Below are positions 5,021 to 11,422 of a stretch of DNA of 11,422 bases, one piece after another. The stretch is from positions 1 through 11,422 of the forward strand of contig JAUVTM010000043.1 in assembly GCA_030601545.1 (NCBI GenBank), in the 5' to 3' direction. Position 1 is the stretch's first letter. Each line of letters starts with the position of its first letter. The stretch comes from Syntrophobacterales bacterium (GTDB lineage Bacteria; Desulfobacterota; Syntrophobacteria; BM002). The translations under genes and the position numbers were made by a program. Under the pieces are notes generated by a model that saw only the letters and a list, made by a program, of their open reading frames with translations, ran no database searches and had not been told where the DNA came from.

Positions 5021-7000
5021 TTAGCCGATGACAGCCAGCGTATCTCCTTTTTGCACCGAATCGCCGTTCTTGAAAGGTATAGAAAGCACCGTACCGGAAG
5101 CGGGTGCAGCAATGGAGTTTTCCATCTTCATGGCCTCGAGAATAAGGACCACGTCTCCTTCATTGACTGAATCACCCTCTTTGACCTCATAGCGAATGAC
5201 CATTCCCGGCATGGGCGCCTCAATGGGTGTTCCTCCTTCCACCGCCGGTTTTGGAGTGGGCGCAGCCGCAGGAGCCGGCGCAGGAGCTGCAGGGGCAATG
5301 GCGGCTGCCGGAGCCGGCGCTGCCACAGGTTGTGGCATCATGGGAGTCACCGCCGTCACCACAGGTGCACCTCCCACTTCATCTACTTCCACTTCAAAAT
5401 ACTCGCCATCCACAAACACATTGAAGGCCCGAAGTCCTGGAGTCTTCTCCGGCGCTGGCTTTTCCACCTTTTCCACCAGCTTGCCGGCCTTGGCCAGAGC
5501 AATTAGATGCTCCTCTTCCTTCGCCTGCTCCAGAGTTCTGGGCTTGACCTCGTCGGGGACTTCTTCCAGGCCATATTTCCACTTCAAGAAACGAACACCG
5601 GTGGTGGGATAAAGAGCGACGATCAGCAAATCATCAATGTCTTTGGCCAGGTCTCCGGCCACGGCCTTGGCTTTATCCAATTCCGGTTCCAGCACATCTG
5701 CCGGTCTTACTGTGATGGGCTTTTCTCCACGCTCGTAGCCTTTCAAAACTTTCTTTCTAACCTCAGGATCTATGGGTACAGGTGTCTCGCCATACAAGCC
5801 GTAACAGAGATCCTTCACTTGCGCGGTGATCATTTTGTAGCGCTCACCCTCAGTATCGAAGAGCACATTGTTGACGGTTTGAATGCCGACAATCTGACTG
5901 GTGGGCGTGACCAGCGGTACCTGGCCCAACTCTTTGCGTACCCGCGGCAGTTCGGCAAACACCTCATCGATACGATCCAGGGCATCCATGTCTCTTAGCT
6001 GGTTGACCAGATTGGAGAGCATTCCACCGGGAGTCTGATGCAGAAGCACATTGATGTCTATGATCGAAAGCTTGGTATCGTTCAGAAGGTGTCGATACTT
6101 TGGAGATATCTTCTCCAGATATTCACCAAGCTTCGCCAGCTGCTTGATGTCAAAGTCTGGGTCTCGATTTGTCCCCTTCAAGGTCATCACCAGGGGCTCA
6201 AGTGCCGGGTGCGATGTGCGATAGCCCCAGGGTGACAAAACCGTGTCAACGATGTCCACTCCTGCCTCTATAGCCTTCAATAAGGTCATACACGACTGGC
6301 CTGAGGTGAAGTGACTGTGTAGATGAATCGGTACCTTTATCTCTTTTTTGAGGGCTTTGATCAGTATGTAGGCATCGTAGGGCGAGATGAGACCCGCCAT
6401 GTCCTTAATACACACCGTGTCTGCCCCCATGTCCTCCAACTGTTTAGCTTTCTTTACGTAGTAGTCAGTGTTATATACCTCCCCACCCATTCGAGGCTCG
6501 GTGAGTGAGTAACAGATCGCACCCTGAAAATGCATGCCCATTTTCTTAATGATAGGCACAACCGTCTCGAAATTGCGCAAGTCATTCACTGCATCAAACA
6601 CCCGGAACACGTCAATGCCGTTTTCCGCTGCTCGCTCCACAAATATCTTGGCCACATCATCGGCATAATTGCGATAACCCACAAGATTCTGTCCTCGGAG
6701 CAACATCTGCAATGGCGTATTCTTGAGGTACTTCTTGAGTGTCCGCGGCCTTTCCCAGGGATCTTCCCCAAGGAAACGATGCATGGTGTCGAAGGTTGCA
6801 CCACCCCACACACCCATGGCCCAAAAGCCAATCTTATCCATCTCCTCCGCTATGGGTATCATGTCTTCGGTGCGCCCTCTGGTGGCAAAGATGGACTGGT
6901 GCGCATCCCGAAAGGTTAAATCTTGAATCTTGACCGGATTGGTCACCTTTACGTTGTCCTCCACCAGTCCAGCCGTCAATTTTCCATGTTTTTCTGCCAT
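5021..7000 (-). CDS. Pyruvate carboxylase subunit B / oxaloacetate decarboxylase alpha-type carboxyltransferase with biotinyl domain
   Basis: A 659-residue biotin-dependent carboxyltransferase moving CO2 between carboxybiotin and pyruvate/oxaloacetate. The catalytic TIM barrel covers about residues 20-310: Arg-Asp-Ala-His-Gln-Ser at 31-36 with metal ligand Asp32, Lys199 in Lys-Asp-Met-Ala-Gly (the lysine carbamylated in this family), and metal ligands His228 and His230. The conserved PYC/OadA domain reaches about 480. A Pro/Ala linker (553-586) leads to the biotinyl domain, with Lys625 in Glu-Ala-Met-Lys-Met-Glu-Asn as the biotin site. The start has GAGGAGAGG just upstream. No biotin carboxylase or OadB/OadG membrane subunit is beside it, so the two-subunit pyruvate carboxylase (pycB) reading with pycA elsewhere is likelier than a sodium pump, but the sequence does not settle this. 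Such an enzyme would supply oxaloacetate for the methylmalonyl-CoA route or gluconeogenesis. Confidence 0.93.
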   Translation of the reverse strand: MAEKHGKLTAGLVEDNVKVTNPVKIQDLTFRDAHQSIFATRGRTEDMIPIAEEMDKIGFWAMGVWGGATFDTMHRFLGEDPWERPRTLKKYLKNTPLQMLLRGQNLVGYRNYADDVAKIFVERAAENGIDVFRVFDAVNDLRNFETVVPIIKKMGMHFQGAICYSLTEPRMGGEVYNTDYYVKKAKQLEDMGADTVCIKDMAGLISPYDAYILIKALKKEIKVPIHLHSHFTSGQSCMTLLKAIEAGVDIVDTVLSPWGYRTSHPALEPLVMTLKGTNRDPDFDIKQLAKLGEYLEKISPKYRHLLNDTKLSIIDINVLLHQTPGGMLSNLVNQLRDMDALDRIDEVFAELPRVRKELGQVPLVTPTSQIVGIQTVNNVLFDTEGERYKMITAQVKDLCYGLYGETPVPIDPEVRKKVLKGYERGEKPITVRPADVLEPELDKAKAVAGDLAKDIDDLLIVALYPTTGVRFLKWKYGLEEVPDEVKPRTLEQAKEEEHLIALAKAGKLVEKVEKPAPEKTPGLRAFNVFVDGEYFEVEVDEVGGAPVVTAVTPMMPQPVAAPAPAAAIAPAAPAPAPAAAPTPKPAVEGGTPIEAPMPGMVIRYEVKEGDSVNEGDVVLILEAMKMENSIAAPASGTVLSIPFKNGDSVQKGDTLAVIG

Positions 7001-7101
7001 AATCCTCTCCTCTAAGTCTTTCCTTAAGCGTTGCTCTTTATTTCCTCAAGCAGCAGTCTACTGGAGTAATGGAGCATTGAAAAACATCAAATTCCAATAT
7101 T

Positions 7102-7197
7102 CAATGACCAAAACAAAAAACAGGTTTCGAATTTTGAAACTGGGGACCCCCCGCAGGGTGGGGAGTCCAAGCGAAGCGCGGACAATTTTGGTCATTG
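7102..7197. repeat. 12-bp perfect inverted repeat CAATGACCAAAA
   Basis: CAATGACCAAAA (7102-7113) and TTTTGGTCATTG (7186-7197) are exact complements, enclosing a small GTTTC...GAAAC hairpin and a G/C-rich foldback (GGGGACCCCC against GGGGAGTCC). The 96-bp unit looks like an internal module of the larger repeat block. Confidence 0.75.
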
Positions 7198-7204
7198 TTA
7201 TTTG

Positions 7205-7242
7205 CCCTTCGACTAGGCTCAGGGTGGTGAGCTTGTCGAACC
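7205..7242. repeat. REP-like palindrome with TTCGAC/GTCGAA arms
   Basis: TTCGAC (7208-7213) pairs with GTCGAA (7235-7240); between them GGCTCA and TGAGCT-like segments extend the foldback. On the minus strand it reads Val-Arg-Gln-Ala-His-His-Pro-Glu-Pro-Ser-Arg-Arg, a translated signature I recall from repeats scattered through many environmental genomes. Confidence 0.65.
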
Positions 7243-7390
7243 ATTTGATATTTGTGATTTGTGATTTGGAATTTCTGATACTCTAATGTCCCAGTACTGC
7301 AAAACAGCCTGCCGTCTTTACTAGCAAAGCCATTGTAGTTTGACCTGACACTGTGGACCAGGTTTTCTATGACTAAATAAATACTGTCCA

Positions 7391-7612
7391 CTAGCGCATC
7401 ACCCGCAACTGAAGTAATCTGCGCATTTCCATCATTGCCTGTCTGCCAGACGCGGACCACAGACCTGCCGCCCCTAGGGCGGGAGCAGAAACTGGTTGAC
7501 TCACCGCTGCCATGGCGAGTTGCTGCTCTTCTTGACTTCTAAGGTATCTGTAGACCGCGGCAACTGCGGCAGTCAGTCGTTTTTTCTTACGCTCGTCCAT
7601 TTTCCTAATCAT
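7391..7612 (-). CDS. Small conserved protein associated with the carboxyltransferase gene
   Basis: A 73-residue protein, or 69 residues if it starts at Met5 (7600), which has AGGA immediately upstream. The N-terminus is very basic (Asp-Glu-Arg-Lys-Lys-Lys-Arg), followed by an Ala-rich helix (about 13-35), a Pro/Ala hinge, and a C-terminal Gly-Leu-Trp-Ser-x-Ser-Gly-Arg-Gln-x-Met-Met-x-Met-Arg segment. From memory, proteins of this build sit next to pyruvate or acyl-CoA carboxyltransferase genes in deltaproteobacteria and could be small accessory subunits; no function is assigned with certainty. It has no membrane segment, unlike OadG. It precedes the carboxylase in the direction of transcription, but about 390 bp of repeats separate them. 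Confidence 0.6.
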   Translation of the reverse strand: MIRKMDERKKKRLTAAVAAVYRYLRSQEEQQLAMAAVSQPVSAPALGAAGLWSASGRQAMMEMRRLLQLRVMR

Positions 7613-7675
7613 CCCTGCTTTGCTACGAGGTTGGCACCAGCTGTTTCAATCTGTTTTTTGAGATGAAGAATCATG

Positions 7676-8230
7676 CTAAAGATCAAGCTCTTCACTGATA
7701 CCCTGCATGGCCCGCAGGCTCAGCTCCGCAAAGTCGGCAAGCGGTACCCCTATTTCCTCACAAAGCCTGATCTGATCTCGATTCACCCGCCTGGCGAAAT
7801 CTTTCTTTTTCATGCGCTTCAGGATGGACCTAGGCTTTACACTCGCCAGTCGCTTGTCCGGATAGACCAGGGCTGTTGCTATAACCAAACCGGTGACAGA
7901 CTCGGCACAGGTCAGGGCGAAATCGAACGTGGACTTCCGCTCCACGTCCAGAGCTTCTGCGTTATGAGCCTTGATTGCAGTGATCGCTTCAGGTGGCAAA
8001 TCACTACCGGCCAGGATGTCAGCCGTCCGCAGTCCATGCTCCGAGGGCTGGTCGGCAGTCTGTTCGTAGTCTAAATCGTGTAACAGACCCGCGATACCCC
8101 ACAGATCCACGGGCTCATCCAGCCGCTCGGCCAATGCCCGCATTATTGCTTCCGTCGCCAGACAATGCTTCCGTAGATTTTCGGCCTTCAGATGGTTGTT
8201 CAGCAGATCAAGAGCCTGTTGCCTGTCCAT
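7676..8230 (-). CDS. HD-domain metal-dependent phosphohydrolase-like protein
   Basis: A 184-residue HD superfamily protein. Likely metal ligands are His22, the His51-Asp52 doublet, His65, His89 and Asp103, spaced as in small HDIG-type proteins; the domain spans about 15-120. The C-terminal part carries a basic Lys-Arg-Met-Lys-Lys-Lys stretch and a helix ending in AMQGISEELDL. There is no signal peptide or partner domain, so it is probably a cytoplasmic phosphomonoesterase or nucleotidase-like enzyme of unknown substrate. The frame also opens at a TTG at 8260, but the ATG at 8230 matches the usual family start and has GGGA eight bases upstream. It lies 63 bp before the small carboxylase-associated gene on the same strand. 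Confidence 0.83.
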   Translation of the reverse strand: MDRQQALDLLNNHLKAENLRKHCLATEAIMRALAERLDEPVDLWGIAGLLHDLDYEQTADQPSEHGLRTADILAGSDLPPEAITAIKAHNAEALDVERKSTFDFALTCAESVTGLVIATALVYPDKRLASVKPRSILKRMKKKDFARRVNRDQIRLCEEIGVPLADFAELSLRAMQGISEELDL

Positions 8231-8312
8231 CGAGCAGTTCCCGCGTCCCCCTGAAAACAAGTATTGCGCTGTCGTGGGAAATAGTTGGTTTGAAGCAGAC
8301 CTCTACAGATAA

Positions 8313-8359
8313 GATTCTTGAGTTCTTGAACGCTCTGCGCTCGGCGCTTTGCGCTATGC
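8313..8359. repeat. Low-complexity intergenic repeat rich in GCGC
   Basis: Read on the minus strand, short related units containing GCGCAAAGCGCC and GAGCGCAGAGCG are followed by CAAGAACTCAAGAATC, itself a doubled octamer. It lies between the Rho_N gene stop and the HD gene and resembles the A-M-R-Y-A-L type intergenic repeats of environmental genomes (recalled). No terminator was seen in this gap. Confidence 0.5.
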
Positions 8360-8364
8360 TAAAT

Positions 8365-8874
8365 CTATCCCGCCATGGCTGCCCGACGGGTCTTTTTCTT
8401 CAGCCGGTTAATCCGCCGCCTGAGAATTTTTATTTTCTTTTTGTCTCCCGCCTCCTTTATGGCCTCCTTTTGGCTGCGCAGTTCCCTTATTTTTCGCTTG
8501 ATGGTGCGTACGTCGGTGCTCGTCTGCCGCTTTTTCTCATCCACAATTCCTTTGGCTTTCTTGATGGCGGCAACAAGCTCACTTTTGTTCATTGCATGTA
8601 CGCCGACGATCCCTTCAAGGCCTAGGGCCACCTCTCGTAGCTCTTTGGCGGTCATCCGATCCAAGGGTTTTTCTCCGAACCCTTTTTTCTCTTTTGGCTC
8701 TTTCTTCTCTTTTGGCTCTTTCGGCTCTTCTAGCTCTTTCGGCTCTTCTGGCTCTTTCAGCTCTTCTGGCTCCTTTTTCTCTTTCGGCTCTTTTTTCCCC
8801 TTTGCTTCTTTTTTCTCTTTTGCCTCTTTCGGCTCTTTTTCCTCTTTGAGCTCCTTTTGCTCCTTTTCCGTCAT
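8365..8874 (-). CDS. Rho_N-domain protein with Lys/Glu/Pro-rich N-terminal tract
   Basis: A 169-residue, extremely charged protein. Residues 8-64 are a tract of Lys-Glu-Pro, Lys-Glu-Lys and Glu-Glu-Pro units. Residues 70-110 (Leu-Asp-Arg-Met-Thr-Ala-Lys-Glu-Leu-Arg ... Met-Asn-Lys-Ser-Glu-Leu) match the Rho termination factor N-terminal/SAP-like fold, a small helical nucleic-acid-binding domain. Residues 125-165 form a basic helical tail ending Arg-Arg-Arg-Ile-Asn-Arg-Leu-Lys-Lys-Lys. The frame is open up to 8982, overlapping the slipin gene, but 8874 is chosen because AAGGAG lies nine bases upstream and the Lys/Glu tract begins there. It is not Rho itself: there is no ATPase. A nucleic-acid-binding role is inferred from the domain and charge. 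A short GCCC-AGAA-GGGC hairpin precedes its ribosome binding site. Confidence 0.78.
   Translation of the reverse strand: MTEKEQKELKEEKEPKEAKEKKEAKGKKEPKEKKEPEELKEPEEPKELEEPKEPKEKKEPKEKKGFGEKPLDRMTAKELREVALGLEGIVGVHAMNKSELVAAIKKAKGIVDEKKRQTSTDVRTIKRKIRELRSQKEAIKEAGDKKKIKILRRRINRLKKKTRRAAMAG
8683..8853 (-). repeat. In-frame tandem repeat coding Lys-Glu-Pro units
   Basis: Degenerate 6- and 9-base units (CCGAAAGAG on the coding strand and relatives) are repeated through 57 codons of the Rho_N gene. All units are multiples of three, so copy-number change would lengthen or shorten the tract without breaking the frame. Confidence 0.75.
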
Positions 8875-8947
8875 ATACCCCAACTCCTTTGCCCTTCTGG
8901 GCTTGAGTATAGAGAATCCAGCACGCCTCCTGTTGGCTCGCCTAGGG

Positions 8948-9733
8948 TCACGTGCTAGAGCCTTCCTTCTCACTCTTTTCAACCATTTCCTGTAGCTTCA
9001 AAAAAGGCTTGAACAGATCAATCGGAATGGGAAAGAGGATGGTGGAATTGTTTTCTGCAGAAACTTCTCTAAGTGTCTGCAGATAGCGTAACTGCAAGGC
9101 CATTGGATGCTCAGAGATTATCTCGGCCGCTTCGGCCAGTCGGTTGGCGGCCTGATATTCACCTTCAGCATTGATGACTTTAGCGCGTCTCTCACGTTCG
9201 GCTTCGGCCTGCCGAGCCATGGCCCGCTGCATATCCTGGGGCAAATCAATGTGTTTGACTTCCACAGTTGTCACCTTCACGCCCCAAGGATCAGTGTGTT
9301 TGTCTAGAATCCCTTGAAGCTCCGAATTTATCTTCTCCCGGTCAGAAAGCAGCTCGTCCAGCTCCGCTTGTCCACACACGCTCCGCAGGGTGGTCTGGGC
9401 CAGTTGCGAGGTGGCATAAAGGTAATTCTCCACCTCTACCACCGCATTAATGGAATCCATCACCCGGAAATAGATAACCGCGTTAACCTTCACAGATACA
9501 TTATCCCGGGTGATTACATCCTGGGGCGGCACGTCCATGGCCACCAATCTCAGGCTAATTTTCACCAGCTTGTCAACTACAGGAATGATGATAATAAGAC
9601 CCGGCCCTTTGGCCCTGTCCATAACCCGACCAAGGCGGAATACAACCCCCCGCTCGTACTCGTTCAAAATCCGAATCGCACTGGCCAGGAAAAGGACTGC
9701 AAGTACGATCAAGAAAATGATGGTGTAAGGCAT
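8948..9733 (-). CDS. Slipin (stomatin/prohibitin-like SPFH protein)
   Basis: A 261-residue membrane protein. One N-terminal transmembrane helix (about 4-22) is followed by the SPFH/Band 7 domain: Glu-Tyr-Glu-Arg-Gly-Val-Val-Phe-Arg-Leu-Gly-Arg, then Gly-Pro-Gly-Leu, then a Val-Ile-Thr-Arg-Asp-Asn-Val-Ser-Val strand. A charged coiled-coil segment (Ala-Glu-Ala-Glu-Arg-Glu-Arg-Arg-Ala-Lys) leads into the oligomerising tail. It would form large membrane rings or microdomains. The start at 9733 is fixed by AGGAGG seven bases upstream, eight codons inside the longest frame. The NfeD-type protease lies 57 bp upstream; in Pyrococcus (PH1510/PH1511) the protease of such a pair cleaves the stomatin partner's C-terminal region. 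Confidence 0.94.
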   Translation of the reverse strand: MPYTIIFLIVLAVLFLASAIRILNEYERGVVFRLGRVMDRAKGPGLIIIIPVVDKLVKISLRLVAMDVPPQDVITRDNVSVKVNAVIYFRVMDSINAVVEVENYLYATSQLAQTTLRSVCGQAELDELLSDREKINSELQGILDKHTDPWGVKVTTVEVKHIDLPQDMQRAMARQAEAERERRAKVINAEGEYQAANRLAEAAEIISEHPMALQLRYLQTLREVSAENNSTILFPIPIDLFKPFLKLQEMVEKSEKEGSST

Positions 9734-9790
9734 GCTATCCTCCTGTCGAGGCAGCAAAAATGCTGTAAACCCCAGTCTCAGGCGATTAAA

Positions 9791-11134
9791 TCATTGCTTT
9801 GTATCACCTATTTTTCGTACTTTCAACCACAAATTTTCCACCTCTATCACCTCTACCTTCGAGCCAACGGGAACTATATCCTCGGAGGTAGCATTCCAGA
9901 GTTCTCCATGGACAAACACTTTTCCATCCGGTGCCAGGGACTCTTTGGCTACCGCAATCTTACCGATCAATCCCTGGTAGCCTGTGCGGGGCCTGGCCAT
10001 GTAAGCCCGCACAGCCAGGAAAGCCACGGTCATGAAAAAGCCAGAGATGATGAGCACCGCCGGAATCAACACGCTCAATGAGATTCTCAAACCTGGAGTC
10101 CCAGTGTTGAAGAGCATGATGGAGCCCAGAGTCAGGCAGATAACCCCTCCGACGCTGAGCAAACCATAACTGGTCACCTTGATCTCCAGGAGGAAAAGAA
10201 CGGCTCCCAGGATAATCAGAAGCACACCAGCGTAATTCACCGAAAGGGTCTGAAAAGCGTAAAAGGCGAGAATCAAGCAAATGCCGCCTACAACTCCCGG
10301 AAAAATAGCGCCCGGATGAGAAAGCTCAAAATAAAGGCCGGCCATACCGATCAGCATGAGTAAGTAGGCGATATTCGGATTGCTAATGGTCTTCAGAATT
10401 TTGTCCCGCAGGTTCTCCTGAACAGTTTCCAAAGGAAGTCCTTTGAGCGCCAGTTTCTTCTCGCCTTCTTTGGTCTGAACTGACCAGCCTTCAAGCTGAA
10501 CCAGAAGGTCATCCACGTCTCTGGCAACCAGGTCGATCACTTTGAGTTTTAGGGCTTCATCGGCGGTGATTGATACACTCTTACGCACCGCTTCCTCTGC
10601 CCACTCTGCATTGCGGCCGCGTTTGGTGGCTATACTTTTTATGAATGCAACAAGATCATTGACCACCTTGGTATCCATGGTTTCGTCCATACCCTTGCCT
10701 CCGGCCACAACCGGATGAGCCGCGCCTATATTGGTGCCTGGCGCCATAGCAGCAATGTCAGCAGCCATGACAACGAACACACCGGCGGAAGCGGCCTGAG
10801 CGCCGCTGGGTGATACGAAAACCACCACTGTCGTTGGAGTATTCATAATAGTTTTGATCATGGTCCTCATGGAGGAAACCAGTCCACCGGGGGTGTCCAA
10901 CTGGACAATAACCAAGGACGCATCATCTTCCACAGCTTGTCGTATTCCTCTCGATAAAAACGCTGCCGTTCCTGGATTGATACTTTCCTCGATGCGGATG
11001 ACCGTAATATGCTTATCTGCCGCCTGCGAAAGGGGAAGCGAACATAACAGCAGCACGACAAGCACCAATCCTCCCAGGACAACCAAAAACCTCAATTTAT
11101 TGGTGCATACATCTGACTTGGCTGCTAACTGCAT
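9791..11134 (-). CDS. NfeD-family membrane-bound serine protease (long form)
   Basis: A 447-residue protein of the long NfeD type. Residues 14-38 are a signal or anchor segment. The ClpP/SppA-class protease domain follows (about 42-240): Leu-Asp-Thr-Pro-Gly-Gly at 79-84 and the nucleophile region Ala-Ala-Ser116-Ala-Gly. Lys156 lies 40 residues later, matching the Ser97-Lys138 dyad of Pyrococcus PH1510. About five transmembrane helices occupy 255-380, and the soluble OB-fold NfeD domain ends the protein (about 385-445). AGGA stands seven bases before the start. The protease would act at the membrane or outside it on the adjacent slipin or damaged membrane proteins. Both active-site residues are present, so it should be active. 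Confidence 0.93.
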   Translation of the reverse strand: MQLAAKSDVCTNKLRFLVVLGGLVLVVLLLCSLPLSQAADKHITVIRIEESINPGTAAFLSRGIRQAVEDDASLVIVQLDTPGGLVSSMRTMIKTIMNTPTTVVVFVSPSGAQAASAGVFVVMAADIAAMAPGTNIGAAHPVVAGGKGMDETMDTKVVNDLVAFIKSIATKRGRNAEWAEEAVRKSVSITADEALKLKVIDLVARDVDDLLVQLEGWSVQTKEGEKKLALKGLPLETVQENLRDKILKTISNPNIAYLLMLIGMAGLYFELSHPGAIFPGVVGGICLILAFYAFQTLSVNYAGVLLIILGAVLFLLEIKVTSYGLLSVGGVICLTLGSIMLFNTGTPGLRISLSVLIPAVLIISGFFMTVAFLAVRAYMARPRTGYQGLIGKIAVAKESLAPDGKVFVHGELWNATSEDIVPVGSKVEVIEVENLWLKVRKIGDTKQ

Positions 11135-11166
11135 GTTTTTTCCTTTCCAAACACTCTCGTTCCCTT

Positions 11167-11184
11167 CTTGCTGTTGACAGCAAG
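11167..11184. promoter_or_regulatory. Perfect 7-bp stem palindrome upstream of the NfeD gene
   Basis: CTTGCTG (11167-11173) and CAGCAAG (11178-11184) flank a four-base loop, in the 98-bp gap between the glycosylase stop and the NfeD start. No U-run follows on the minus strand, so it is a weak terminator candidate; an operator or leader hairpin is equally possible. Confidence 0.4.
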
Positions 11185-11232
11185 ACTAAAAGTGGACACT
11201 CTGACATTGCCCCCGCCCTGCCGCAAAACCCA

Positions 11233-11422
11233 TTACCCGGGTCTCTCAGTTCTCCCCCGCACTAATGATAGAAGCAACTGTACATCCTCCCACACCCTCC
11301 GCTTCTGGAGAGGATTACGCAGAAGATACGCAGGATGGTAGGTCGGCACTAGAGGAATCCCTTGGAAGTGATGAACTCGATTGCGAAGTCTGGAGATTGG
11401 TTGCTGGGTGGAGAGCAAGAAT
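11233..11422 (-). CDS. Uracil-DNA glycosylase family 4-type protein, C-terminal fragment
   Basis: Only the last 63 or so codons are in the window; the 5' part lies beyond the right edge, and the frame is open to the edge. The fragment reads Ile-Ser-Arg-Leu-Arg-x-Arg, then a Pro-Thr-Tyr-His-Pro-Ala-Tyr-Leu-Leu-Arg-Asn-Pro block, then Lys...Trp-Glu-Asp. This is the C-terminal motif of thermostable family 4 ([4Fe-4S]) uracil-DNA glycosylases, where the His-Pro-Ser/Ala loop contacts DNA. The cluster cysteines and the catalytic N-terminal motif are not visible, so the family 4/5 distinction and integrity cannot be judged. It would excise uracil in base-excision repair. Confidence 0.85.
   Translation of the reverse strand, partial: FLLSTQQPISRLRNRVHHFQGIPLVPTYHPAYLLRNPLQKRRVWEDVQLLLSLVRGRTERPG

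Larger units (their letters stand above)
7055..7300. repeat. Composite palindromic repeat block (copy B)
   Basis: The gap upstream of the carboxylase holds no convincing gene. Its left end (TACTGGAGTAATGGAGCATT from 7059, then AAATTCCAA) and the reverse complement of its right end (GTACTGGGACATTAGAGTAT, then AAATTCCAAATC) resemble each other, so the block is one imperfect palindrome built on the motifs also found at 661-863. Nested inside are the 12-bp inverted repeat at 7102-7197, a G/C-rich foldback near 7142-7168 and the REP-like palindrome at 7205-7242. Nothing recognisable fills 7301-7390. Confidence 0.6.

Noticed and set aside
4621..5112. Possible 164-residue N-terminal extension of PurC (frame open to 5112)
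   Set aside because: The extension overlaps the carboxylase C-terminus in another frame, crosses the terminator hairpin and repeats, and has no ribosome binding site logic. The family start with GGAGG upstream is at 4620.
5196..5612. Plus-strand Ala/Gly-rich frame opposite the carboxylase
   Set aside because: Shadow of the Pro/Ala linker and biotinyl region of the carboxylase.
7001..7100. Sigma-70 promoter for the carboxylase
   Set aside because: Several TTGA-type hexamers exist in the AT-rich repeat, but none has an acceptable -10 at 16-18 bp.
7343..7363. Terminator for the small carboxylase-associated gene
   Set aside because: ACCTG/CAGGT is only a 5-bp stem, and the T-run is on the plus-strand side, where no gene ends.
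7101..7460. Minus-strand 119-codon frame upstream of the carboxylase
   Set aside because: Most of it is translated repeat (REP-like palindrome and composite block), and its start overlaps the better-supported 73-residue gene.
8375..8995. Plus-strand 206-codon frame rich in Ser/Phe
   Set aside because: It is the complement of the Lys/Glu tract of the Rho_N gene; low complexity on one strand keeps the other open. The minus strand has the recognisable domain and ribosome binding site.
11167..11184. LexA/SOS box upstream of the NfeD gene
   Set aside because: CTGT and ACAG are separated by only two bases, not the eight expected for an Escherichia-type box, and no SOS context is visible.

Overview
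All supported genes lie on the minus strand, so transcription runs from right to left. The gene set suggests an anaerobic, Gram-negative, non-spore-forming bacterium of the deltaproteobacterial type (Desulfobacterota, for example relatives of Desulfobacterales or Syntrophobacterales). The clues are a stand-alone biotin-carrying pyruvate/oxaloacetate carboxyltransferase, a DUF374 acyltransferase of the lipid A type, a Lys/Glu-rich Rho_N-domain protein, a ParB-like/SPL-like radical SAM pair, and AT-rich intergenic repeats. This placement is inferred from protein resemblance recalled from memory, not from a search.

Right part (11422 to 7391): the C-terminal end of a family 4 type uracil-DNA glycosylase enters from the edge. 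An NfeD-type membrane serine protease and a slipin (stomatin/SPFH) follow, the classic membrane-protease pair. Then come a Rho_N-domain protein with an expanded Lys-Glu-Pro tract, an HD-domain phosphohydrolase, and a small protein that probably belongs with the carboxylase.

Middle (7390 to 4621): a repeat-filled gap of about 390 bp precedes a 659-residue pyruvate carboxylase subunit B / oxaloacetate decarboxylase alpha homologue, which ends in a biotinyl domain and is followed by a hairpin terminator. The next 400 bp hold no gene. They contain nested inverted repeats, including a 159-bp MITE-like element with 32-bp terminal inverted repeats and a possible 3-bp target duplication.

Left part (4620 to 1): purC (SAICAR synthetase), a ParB-like protein and an SPL-like radical SAM protein form a tight operon (10-bp gap, then a 4-bp ATGA overlap). 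A DUF374 lysophospholipid acyltransferase has its own plausible promoter. A second repeat-filled gap comes before a secreted thermonuclease-family protein with a C-terminal metal-binding-like tail.

Most genes are recognisable housekeeping or conserved accessory families. The least ordinary items are the ParB-like/SPL-like pair (the SPL homologue lacks the hydrogen-donor cysteine of true spore photoproduct lyases), the MITE-like element, and two related composite palindromic repeats placed just upstream of minus-strand genes. I saw no CRISPR array, rRNA, tRNA or complete insertion sequence.
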